This document shows, one piece after another, positions 26,913 to 34,248 of a DNA stretch of 64,000 nucleotides. Position 1 is the stretch's first letter. Each line of letters opens with the position of its first letter. A program made the position numbers and the translations under genes. The notes under the pieces are model-generated. The model saw only the letters and a list, made by a program, of their open reading frames with translations, was not told the DNA's origin and searched no databases. Source of the stretch: Halomarina ordinaria (GTDB lineage: Archaea > Halobacteriota > Halobacteria > Halobacteriales > Haloarculaceae); contig NZ_JARRAH010000001.1 of the NCBI RefSeq assembly GCF_030553305.1, forward strand, positions 2,666,001-2,730,000, read 5' to 3'.

Positions 26913-28139
26913 ATGCGCATCGGTAGCAGGTATCTGGGGGTCGTAGCGCTCGTTTTCGTGGTCGTGCTGGGTGCCGTCGCCGTCGGCGGCGGCGTCGCCG
27001 TCGCACAGGACGGCGACGACGGCGGAGGTGCAGGTGACGAGGGCGAGGCCGGCGAGGAGGGTGAAGAGGGCGGCATCGAGGGTGCCATCGAGGGCTTCAT
27101 CGAAGCGCAGGGAACGGTCGGTGCGGCGGCCGTCCTCCTCGGCGGCATCGTGCTCCTGACGGCGTGTACCGAGAAGCTCATCAGCTACCTCGCCCGCGCG
27201 TCGCTCAACATGAAGATGTCGCTGTTCGCGCTCGCGATCATCTTCACCGGCTTCGAGTTCGACGACACCATCCTCGCGCTGGTCCTGTCGAGTGGCGGTC
27301 TGGAGGAGGCCGCCCTCGGGACCGCGCTCGGGACGGGACTGGCCATCATCGGCCTGACCCTCGCGCTCGCGGCCATCATCCGCCCGTTCCCGGTCGACCT
27401 CCCGACCGACTACATCGTCATCTTCGGTCTCGCACCGCTCGTCCTCGTTCCGTTCGCCCTGGTCGGGACGTTGACGGCCATCCACGGTGTCGTCCTGACG
27501 GCCTTCTTCGTCTTCGCCTTCGGCTACTTCATCCTCCGCGAGCGCCAGCGGGAGATCCCGGTGTTCCGCGATACGGAACTCGGGGAACAGCTCCGCCCCG
27601 ACGGCGGGGTGGCCCGTCCCAACGCGCTCGAGGAGATACCCGAGGAGCGCGTGCTGGGTGACCTCGCGGACTCCGGCCTCGTGTGGATCGCCCTCTCCAT
27701 CGTCGCGCTCGCGGGCATCGTCTTCGCGGCGATGCTCCTGGAGGGTGGCTCCGAAGTGGTCATCGAGGGCTTCGGTATCTCCGAGACGATCTTCGGGGCG
27801 ACCTTCCTCACGCTCCTGCTCACGTTCGAGGACATCATGCTCACCATCGAACCGGTCCGCCGTGGCTTCCCGGAAATCGGCGTCGGCAACGTCATCGGGA
27901 GCGTCCTGTTCTCCGTGACCGGCAACATCGGCGTCATCATGTTCCTCAGCGAGGTGGACATCTCGTCGTCCGTGTTGACGTTCCACCTCCCGGCCATGAT
28001 CGTCGTGACCGCACTCGCCGCCTACTTCTTCTACGAGGGCGAGATGAAGCGCTGGCACGGGTACCTGCTCGGCGGCCTCTACGTCGCCTACTGGGTCGTC
28101 GCGCTCGTCGTGTTCAGCGGGGTGCCGATCGGCGAATAG
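26913..28139 (+). CDS. Divergent CaCA-like membrane protein with signal peptide
   Basis: A 408-residue membrane protein. Residues 1-28 look like a signal peptide ending AVAQ, followed by a Gly/Glu-rich acidic linker (30-55) and then about ten helices in two halves. The repeats resemble those of Na+/Ca2+ exchangers but are altered: FTGFEFDDTILALV in the first half and TFEDIMLTIEPVRRG with GNVIGSVLFSVTGN in the second, where classical members have GS.PEL and GSN..N. Carboxylates are retained, so cation transport is plausible. A related protein is encoded convergently just downstream, 10 bp from stop to stop. The start at 26913 fits the TATA spacing. Confidence 0.78.
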   Translation: MRIGSRYLGVVALVFVVVLGAVAVGGGVAVAQDGDDGGGAGDEGEAGEEGEEGGIEGAIEGFIEAQGTVGAAAVLLGGIVLLTACTEKLISYLARASLNMKMSLFALAIIFTGFEFDDTILALVLSSGGLEEAALGTALGTGLAIIGLTLALAAIIRPFPVDLPTDYIVIFGLAPLVLVPFALVGTLTAIHGVVLTAFFVFAFGYFILRERQREIPVFRDTELGEQLRPDGGVARPNALEEIPEERVLGDLADSGLVWIALSIVALAGIVFAAMLLEGGSEVVIEGFGISETIFGATFLTLLLTFEDIMLTIEPVRRGFPEIGVGNVIGSVLFSVTGNIGVIMFLSEVDISSSVLTFHLPAMIVVTALAAYFFYEGEMKRWHGYLLGGLYVAYWVVALVVFSGVPIGE

Positions 28140-28149
28140 GTCGGGTCGG

Positions 28150-29229
28150 TCACACCAGGTAGTTCGCCCCCCAGTAGGCGGCGTACAGCGCCAGCAGCGT
28201 CGTCCCGCCCGCCCGGCCGACCCGTCCCCGGGCGAACATCCCTCCCACGACGACGAGTGTGAGGAGGAAGAACGGCCAGTGGACGGTGAGGACCGTCCCG
28301 CTCGTGTCGAGCGGGTGGACCAGCGCGACGACCCCCGCGTTGGCGGTCACGAAGAAGAGCACGCTCCCGACGACGTTCCCCACCCCGAGGTGGGGGCGCC
28401 CGCGCCGGACCGGTTCGACGGTGAGGAACAGTTCCTCGAGCGACGCGATGAAGCTCATCACGGTCGCGCCGAAGGCGAGGCCGGTGACGCCGAGGAGCGT
28501 GAGGAGTTCCTCCGCGCCCGTCACCGCCAGTTCCGAGCCGACGGTCATGCCGACGGCCGCGGCCACCGCCACCCCGAGGCGGAACCACCCCTCGTTGCGC
28601 TCGCGAAGGGGTTCGGTGAACCGGTTCTCGAAGAGGACGTCGAGGTCGAAGTCCACGTCGAAGACCGCCTCGCCGCCCTCGCCGTCGATGCCGTCGCCGT
28701 CGGCGGCCGGGCGCGTCCGTCCCGTCGCCTCGAACGCCTCGACCTCTTCGGCGCTCAGGTAGCGCGTGCTCGACCGGCGCTCGAGGCCGTAGACGACGAG
28801 GACCAGCGGCAGGTAGCCGGCCGTGAGCAGGAGGCCGTCGCCCCGGGTGAGCGTCCCGTCCAGCGCGAGCGCGAACAGCAACGCGGGTGCGCCGAGCATC
28901 AACAGCAGGTACGACCGCGGGACGGTCGTCTCGAACGGGGTGAGCACGCCCGCGAGACCGACGGCCGCCCCGAGGATGAACAGCGCCTCGCCGAAGACCG
29001 TCCCGAGCGCGAGCGCCGGCAGGCCGTCGAGCGCCGCCACGACGCCGAGGACGGCGTTCTCCAGGTCGGTCCCAGCGAGCAGGACCGTGAGGAAGAACCC
29101 CGAGACGCCGAGCGCCAGCGCGCTCTCGGAGACCGCCTCGATGAACGTCTCGACGCTGGCGACGACCAGCACGACGCCGAGCACGAAGGCGACGACGCCG
29201 ACGACCGTCGGCGGGACCCCGAGCGGCAT
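28150..29229 (-). CDS. Divergent CaCA-like membrane protein
   Basis: A 359-residue membrane protein related to its convergent neighbour. The first half has LAGTDLENAVLGVVAAL and the second ASLEELFLTVEPVRRG followed by GNVVGSVLFFVTAN; EPVRRG is shared exactly with the neighbour. A cytoplasmic acidic loop (about residues 160-200, with DGDGIDGEGGE) separates the halves. There is no signal peptide. The start MPLGVPP at 29229 is chosen because a TATA-like GATATTT lies about 35 bp upstream, which would exclude the earlier GTG at 29256. Probable cation transporter of unknown substrate. Confidence 0.76.
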   Translation of the reverse strand: MPLGVPPTVVGVVAFVLGVVLVVASVETFIEAVSESALALGVSGFFLTVLLAGTDLENAVLGVVAALDGLPALALGTVFGEALFILGAAVGLAGVLTPFETTVPRSYLLLMLGAPALLFALALDGTLTRGDGLLLTAGYLPLVLVVYGLERRSSTRYLSAEEVEAFEATGRTRPAADGDGIDGEGGEAVFDVDFDLDVLFENRFTEPLRERNEGWFRLGVAVAAAVGMTVGSELAVTGAEELLTLLGVTGLAFGATVMSFIASLEELFLTVEPVRRGRPHLGVGNVVGSVLFFVTANAGVVALVHPLDTSGTVLTVHWPFFLLTLVVVGGMFARGRVGRAGGTTLLALYAAYWGANYLV

Positions 29230-29319
29230 GCTCACCGACTCACGTGTCACTCTCAAATATCATTCGGCGCTCGCGCGCACACTTATGACCCTCTGCCGAC
29301 ATCCTTGGTGATACGAACC

Positions 29320-30171
29320 ATGGACCTCTCCCGCGCGGTCGGCGCTCTTCGACGACCGGAGTACACCGGCGAGAACCGCTGTCTCCCGTGTACGGTCGTG
29401 AACGTCGCCATCGCCCTCGCGCTCGCCGTCCTCGTCCGCGCCGCCAGCCGACGGACCGGCCCCGGCGTCGTCGTCTTCCTCGCGTCGAGCGCGCTCGTCT
29501 ACCTCCGCGGCTACCTCGTCCCGGGGACGCCGACGCTCACGGAACGCTACTTCCCGCCGTGGCTCCTTCGGCTGTTCGGCAAGGAACCGATAGCGGCGGT
29601 GGCCGTCGACGGAACGACCGACCCGGCGGCGTCCGCGTCCCCCGACGCGGGCCACCCGCTCGTCGCTGCGGGCGTGCTCGTCCGGGACGGAGACGGCTTC
29701 GCCCTCCCGCCCGCCGTCCGCGAGGACTGGCGCGAGGAGATACGGGCCGTCCGCGGGTCGGCCGTCGACGGGGCGGACGTGCGCGCGCTGTTCGACGCCG
29801 ACGCGGTCTCTCGCACCGGGGAGCGCTCGTTCGTCGTCGACGGGAGCGCCTCGGTCCGGTGGGACTCCGAGGCGGCGCTCGTCGCGGACGTGGCGTGCGC
29901 GCGCGTCCTCCGCACGCACGGCGTCGAGTGGGACGCCCTCGACCGCGAGCGGCGGCAGTCGCTCCTGCTCGGCCTCCGTCTCTCCCTGGAGCGGTGTCCG
30001 GCCTGCGACGGCGCGCTCGACCGGGGCGAGGAGCGCGTCGACCCCTGCTGTCAGCGCCCCCACCTCGTCGCGGAGGCGGTCTGTTCCGACTGCGGGGCGC
30101 TCGTGGCCGACGCCGCCGTCGTCGCCGCGGAGGGCGAGGGTGCCGTCCGCGAGCGACTCCTCCGTCAGTGA
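29320..30171 (+). CDS. Haloarchaeal membrane protein with C-terminal zinc ribbon
   Basis: A 283-residue protein. The N-terminus has the conserved EYTGENRCLPCTVVN segment, with a C-x2-C pair, and two membrane helices (about 28-65). The middle is soluble and acidic. The C-terminus (about 225-265) has cysteines arranged as CPAC ... CC ... CSDCG, a probable zinc ribbon. I recognise this architecture (Cys pair, membrane helices, zinc ribbon) from uncharacterised conserved haloarchaeal proteins but know no function. It is followed 68 bp downstream by a ferredoxin gene. Confidence 0.8.
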   Translation: MDLSRAVGALRRPEYTGENRCLPCTVVNVAIALALAVLVRAASRRTGPGVVVFLASSALVYLRGYLVPGTPTLTERYFPPWLLRLFGKEPIAAVAVDGTTDPAASASPDAGHPLVAAGVLVRDGDGFALPPAVREDWREEIRAVRGSAVDGADVRALFDADAVSRTGERSFVVDGSASVRWDSEAALVADVACARVLRTHGVEWDALDRERRQSLLLGLRLSLERCPACDGALDRGEERVDPCCQRPHLVAEAVCSDCGALVADAAVVAAEGEGAVRERLLRQ

Positions 30172-30239
30172 CGGACCGTCTCCCGTCTCGTGCTATCGCG
30201 ACCCACGGCCCTAAGTACGACCGTGACGATAGATGATGT

Positions 30240-30725
30240 ATGACGCCGGACCAACAGCTCCCGAACATCAAGGTCGGTCGCGACGCCGCCAGGGACGAGG
30301 CGTACGAGAGCGAGGAGGAGACCGTCTCGACGGTCGAGTACCTCAACTACCGGGCCGTCGAGCGCGAGGGGTGGGACGTAGACGACGAGGACCTCTTCGA
30401 GAAGGCGGCCGCCGCCGACCTCGACGACATCGACCACGGGACGCTCGAGGTTGGCGAGTACGAGTACGTCCTCGACGCGGCGGAGGAGGCGGGCCAGTCC
30501 TGGCCGTTCGAGTGCCGGGCGGCCTCCTGTGCCAACTGCTGCGCCTTCGTCACCGAAGGCGACGTCGAGATGGACATGAACCTGTTTCTCACCGACGAGG
30601 AGGTCGAGGAGATGGGGCTGCGTCTGACCTGCGTGTCGACGCCCGCCTCCGACGAGGTGAAACTCGTCTACAACGCCCGGAGCCACGACTACCTCCAGAC
30701 GGTCGTCGGCCAGCGGGAGGTGTAG
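30240..30725 (+). CDS. 2Fe-2S ferredoxin, halophilic plant type
   Basis: A 161-residue ferredoxin of the haloarchaeal type, with the inserted acidic N-terminal domain ([23 protein letters not shown]) and cluster cysteines in [12 protein letters not shown] plus LTC (C-x4-C-x2-C ... C). It carries electrons in the cytoplasm, classically for 2-oxoacid:ferredoxin oxidoreductases. Two oddities: an N-terminal extension of about 30 residues before the TVEYLNY start of the standard protein, and ASC in place of the usual GAC plus an extra Cys in the cluster loop. It is therefore probably a paralogue of the main ferredoxin. Confidence 0.93.
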   Translation: MTPDQQLPNIKVGRDAARDEAYESEEETVSTVEYLNYRAVEREGWDVDDEDLFEKAAAADLDDIDHGTLEVGEYEYVLDAAEEAGQSWPFECRAASCANCCAFVTEGDVEMDMNLFLTDEEVEEMGLRLTCVSTPASDEVKLVYNARSHDYLQTVVGQREV

Positions 30726-30731
30726 CGCGCC

Positions 30732-31220
30732 TCAGGAGTGACGCTCGATGGCCTCGGCGAGTCGCTCGTCCGGCGCCGTGTCCATCACCAGCCGTTCCTC
30801 CTGGTAGCGTTCGGCCTCCGAGAGGTCGACGTCGGCGTCGACGGCGTCGAGGAGCGCCGCGAGCACCAGCGCGTGGGCGTCGAGTCGGTCCTCCAGTTCG
30901 TTGATACCGTTGAACGCCTTCTCCGCGAACCCGGTGAGCGAGTCGGAGAACTCCGAGAGGTTCGCCTCGCTCTGTTTTATCTTGCGCTCGTTCAGGCTGA
31001 TGCGCGCGAAGTTGTCGACCTCCTCGACCGCGTCCTCGAGGTCCGCTATCTCGCGCTCGAGCGACGCGATGCGCTCCTCGACCAACTGTTCGACCAGGCT
31101 CTCCATCGTGACCTCCGGTTCGGTCTCCCCGGTCGCCGCCCCGCCCTCTCGCGTCGACTCCGCCTCGCTCTCCTCGGTCGTCGGTTCGGGCGCGTGCCTG
31201 TGGGGTGTCTGTATCGCCAT
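30732..31220 (-). CDS. Acidic coiled-coil protein
   Basis: A 162-residue soluble protein. Residues 1-35 are disordered and Glu/Thr-rich. A long helical region follows (about 38-115) with heptad-like patterns (LVEQLVEERIASLEREIADLEDAVEEV), predicted to form a coiled coil, then a short C-terminal part. No DNA-binding motif is evident. Its promoter contains a TATA element (31246-31253) and a 12-bp palindrome (31225-31236), so expression is probably regulated. It converges with the ferredoxin gene, the stops being 6 bp apart. Function unknown. Confidence 0.75.
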   Translation of the reverse strand: MAIQTPHRHAPEPTTEESEAESTREGGAATGETEPEVTMESLVEQLVEERIASLEREIADLEDAVEEVDNFARISLNERKIKQSEANLSEFSDSLTGFAEKAFNGINELEDRLDAHALVLAALLDAVDADVDLSEAERYQEERLVMDTAPDERLAEAIERHS

Positions 31221-31224
31221 GTGA

Positions 31225-31253
31225 TGACACGTGTCACGACGCAGTATATAAAT
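31225..31253 (-). promoter_or_regulatory. TATA box and 12-bp palindrome upstream of coiled-coil gene
   Basis: On the minus strand the TATA element TTTATATA (31246-31253) is about 27 bp from the start codon at 31220. Between them lies the perfect palindrome TGACACGTGTCA (31225-31236), covering the expected transcription start. A repressor bound there would block initiation. Confidence 0.5.
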
Positions 31254-31379
31254 TTTGACAGCGTACTTGACAGTATCCCTGACTGGCAGTCGTGACGGTG
31301 GGGGCGTTCCCGGACGCGGTGGCTCCGGTCGGCGCGCTCGGACGGTCCTGTCGCACGAGAAATGAAGTGGGTGGTCGGG

Positions 31380-33092
31380 TTACGCGGCCATCGAGAAGAT
31401 CAGCAGGCGGTCGTCGCGCTTGCCCCGGCGGAGCCAGCCGCTGCCGCCGACCTGGACGGCGATGTACTGCTTGTCGGTCCCGGGGTCGTACCAGCTCATC
31501 GGGCTGGACGACACCGGCGCGTCGCCGCAGTCGAACTCCCAGACGCGGTCGCCGTTCTCGGCGTCGTAGGCGATGAGGTCGCCGTTCTGCGTGCCGGCGA
31601 AGACGAGGCCGGTCGCGGTCGCCATCGACCCGCCCCAGAGGTAGGTGTCGCTGTCTATCCAGTCGCGCCAGACGCGCTCGCCCGTCGCCGCGTCGATGGC
31701 CGTGATGGAGGCGATGTGCCCGTTGTAGTCGTCGGGCATGTCCTCGGTCTCGTCCTCGAGGATGCCGCCCCAGTACTTCTTGCCCTCCTCGAACTCCTCG
31801 AAGCGCCACCACGCCTCCTGGGCGTTGTTGTGCATCTTGTAGTAGATGAGCCCGGTGTCGGGGTTGTACGCCGGCGGCTGCCAGTCGTTACCGCCCATCC
31901 CGCCGGGCATGAACGTCCCGCGGCGCCCCTCGTCGATGTGGGGAATCATGCTGAACATGTTCAGCTGCTGGACGCCCGGTTCGGAGCGCTCGATGAGCTG
32001 GCCCGTCTCGGCGTCGACGGTGTACGCCCAGCCGGTCTTCCCGGCGTCGACGACGACGTCCTTCGTCTGGTTTCGGTGGGCGATCTCGAGGTCCTTGATG
32101 AGCACGCGCGGGCAGGCCGAGTCGTAGTCCCAGACGTCGTGTGGCGACTCCTGGTGGAACCAGAGCCGTTCGCCCGTCTCGGCGTCGAGACAGAGCGTCC
32201 CGCAGGTGTTGCGGTTCGGCCCCGGGCGCACCGACCCGTCGAAGTCCGGGCCGGGGTTGCCGATGGGGAGGTAGAGGCGGTTTCGCTCCTCGTCGAAGGT
32301 GGCGGTCATCCAGTTGGTGCCGGCCGCCTGCTCGATGCTGTCGCCGACCCACTCCTCCTCGGGACAGGTGCGTGTGAACCACTTCTGCTCGCCCGTCTCC
32401 GTGTCGAGCGCCGTGTGGAACCCGCGGACGCCGTACTCGCCGCCGGCGCTCCCCGTGTAGAGCGTCCCGTCGTGGACGATGGGCGCCCACGTCGCGGAGT
32501 AGCCCCGCTCGTGGTCGGCCGTGCTCGTGTACCACTCCTCCTCGCCGGTGTAGCGGTCGAGCGCGACGACCCCCGAGTCGAGGGTGCACATGAATATCTT
32601 GTCCTCGTAGACCGCGACGCCGCGGTTGTTGTCGTCGCAGCAGAGCACCACGTCCGACGGGACGGCGTAGGTGTAACTCCAGAGGACGTCGCCCTCGCGC
32701 GGGTCGATGGCCTTCACGTGGTTCGGCCCGTTGGACTGATACATCACCGGCGGGTCGCCGGGGACGACGACGGGCGTCCCCTCCATGCTCGACCCGGCGC
32801 CGACGTGCATCTCGTGTTCGAGTTCCAGGTCGTCGACGTTCTCCGGCGTGATGACGTCACACGTCGTGTACCGGTGCTGCTCGTAGTTCCCACCGTACAT
32901 CAGCCAGGCCTCCGGGTTCTCCCCGGACTCGCTCAACATCTCCTGGGTGACGTCCTCGCGCGGGATGCGGTCGGTGTCGTGCTGGTGGGTGACGGACTTA
33001 TCGGGCGAGCCGAGCACCCGATAGCCGTTGTCTGTCTCTCGAACGACCGTGTCCTGTGCGGCCTGTACCGCTTTGTCTTTCTCTATCGACAT
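31380..33092 (-). CDS. PQQ-dependent alcohol dehydrogenase, lanthanide-type active site
   Basis: A 570-residue eight-bladed propeller quinoprotein. Visible active-site features: vicinal cysteines Cys151-Cys152 in CCDDNNRG, Arg157, Glu219 in GGEYGVRG, Asn279 in GNPGP, and Asp322/Asp324 in WDYD. The extra Asp324 is the position that separates lanthanide-dependent XoxF-type enzymes from Ca2+-dependent MxaF (Ala there). A Lys in AGKTG takes the place of the MxaF Arg, as in quinoprotein ethanol dehydrogenases. Unlike known periplasmic relatives there is no signal peptide or Tat motif. It follows the unknown 305-residue gene by 6 bp. Substrate and electron acceptor are unknown; no PQQ-synthesis or cytochrome gene is nearby. 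Confidence 0.88.
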   Translation of the reverse strand: MSIEKDKAVQAAQDTVVRETDNGYRVLGSPDKSVTHQHDTDRIPREDVTQEMLSESGENPEAWLMYGGNYEQHRYTTCDVITPENVDDLELEHEMHVGAGSSMEGTPVVVPGDPPVMYQSNGPNHVKAIDPREGDVLWSYTYAVPSDVVLCCDDNNRGVAVYEDKIFMCTLDSGVVALDRYTGEEEWYTSTADHERGYSATWAPIVHDGTLYTGSAGGEYGVRGFHTALDTETGEQKWFTRTCPEEEWVGDSIEQAAGTNWMTATFDEERNRLYLPIGNPGPDFDGSVRPGPNRNTCGTLCLDAETGERLWFHQESPHDVWDYDSACPRVLIKDLEIAHRNQTKDVVVDAGKTGWAYTVDAETGQLIERSEPGVQQLNMFSMIPHIDEGRRGTFMPGGMGGNDWQPPAYNPDTGLIYYKMHNNAQEAWWRFEEFEEGKKYWGGILEDETEDMPDDYNGHIASITAIDAATGERVWRDWIDSDTYLWGGSMATATGLVFAGTQNGDLIAYDAENGDRVWEFDCGDAPVSSSPMSWYDPGTDKQYIAVQVGGSGWLRRGKRDDRLLIFSMAA

Positions 33093-33098
33093 CGTGAA

Positions 33099-34016
33099 TT
33101 ACCTCGCTAAACTGGGTGCGCGCATCTCCTCGGTGATGTGGAAGACGTCGCTGCAGACGTCCTCCTGGTTGATGATCAGAACCGCGGCGCTCGCGGTGAG
33201 CGCGGCGGACAGTTGGCTGTCCGTGAGCGTCGCGTCGGTGGCGTCGGCGACCTCTCTGGCGGCGAGCGTCAGCAGGTACAGCCCGCCGAGCATCGCCTTC
33301 ACGTCCCAGATTCCGTCGTCGAGAATCTCGTCGGTGATGAGGACCTGCTTCTGCCAGAGGTGGACGTCGAGCGTCCGAATCCACAGCAACGCCCCGCCCA
33401 TCGCGCGCTGATGGAGCGGTGGGACGAACTCGACCCTGAACTCGACGCCGTCGGGAATCTCACCGGTCGGCACCCACCGCGAGAGGCGCATGTCGTTGTT
33501 GACGATGTCCATCATCAGGGCGGTCTGCTCTCGGTCGTCGAACCCGACGTCGCCGAGCGCGTCCGTCAGCCGGTCGGCCCTGATGAGTTCGTGGGCGGTG
33601 TCCCTGATGTACGACGACGTGAACCGCGACGCGTTCTCGTCGACGCTCCCGAAGAACCCCACGTCGAGCAGGTGGTCGTAGACGCGCCACCCCGGCTCGA
33701 CGAGTTCCCGATACAGCTCCTCCGGTTCCCGCTCGCCGTCCGGTATCCCCTGCTCGCGTACCTCCGGGAGACGACCGAGCTGCTCCGCCAGGTCCGCCAG
33801 CGCCTCGTCGAGGAGTGCAGCGTCGAGCGACCCCTCCAGGTCGTCCCGAATCGTCTGCCCCAGCGTGGCGAACGCGGGGTCCGTGTCGGGCTCGACCGCG
33901 GCTTTCAGTTCCGAGAGCGTCAACTCTTCGTCCCCGACCGACTCGTCGATACCGAGCGACTGCACCAGTTGCCGCCGCTCTCCCTCGGTTACGTGCGGAA
34001 CGTTGACATCGGTCAT
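33099..34016 (-). CDS. Unrecognised protein co-transcribed with the PQQ dehydrogenase
   Basis: A 305-residue soluble acidic protein I do not recognise. Residues 1-110 are helical and Glu/Leu-rich; the middle has WRVYDHLLDVGFFGSVDENASRFTSSY; the C-terminal third includes WIRTLDVHLWQKQVLITDEILDDG and an Ala/Thr-rich helical end with one Cys. There is no signal peptide and no CxxC or His cluster. It ends 6 bp before the PQQ dehydrogenase start, so the two form one operon with this gene first. The start at 34016 is used because a TATA-like element (about 34050-34057) would overlap the earlier codon at 34049. A role as chaperone, subunit or cofactor-handling partner is inference. Confidence 0.78.
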   Translation of the reverse strand: MTDVNVPHVTEGERRQLVQSLGIDESVGDEELTLSELKAAVEPDTDPAFATLGQTIRDDLEGSLDAALLDEALADLAEQLGRLPEVREQGIPDGEREPEELYRELVEPGWRVYDHLLDVGFFGSVDENASRFTSSYIRDTAHELIRADRLTDALGDVGFDDREQTALMMDIVNNDMRLSRWVPTGEIPDGVEFRVEFVPPLHQRAMGGALLWIRTLDVHLWQKQVLITDEILDDGIWDVKAMLGGLYLLTLAAREVADATDATLTDSQLSAALTASAAVLIINQEDVCSDVFHITEEMRAPSLAR

Positions 34017-34248
34017 TGAACCACCGTCGTAATGACTTGCCCGTGTCATGAAATACCTTACCGTACTGTTCGGAAATTTTATCGATTATTCCTCTGGTAT
34101 CCGTTCATACCATCGATTTTCGACGGAAAACTCGGTGACAGCGTGAGAACATCTATGATAGTTTACCGTTGATACGTCACGGGCGACGCGTCTCGTCGAC
34201 CCGCGAGTTTAAGACCGCCGCGGCGCGACGTGCGTGGAGACTGCTCCC
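34017..34248. promoter_or_regulatory. Divergent promoter region
   Basis: This 232-bp spacer separates the PQQ operon (minus) from the CDC48-type gene (plus). It is markedly AT-richer than its surroundings (34060-34175). A TATA-like AGGTATTTC lies upstream of the minus gene and GTTTAAGACC (34207-34216) about 35-40 bp before the plus start. No gene or RNA is evident. Confidence 0.5.
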
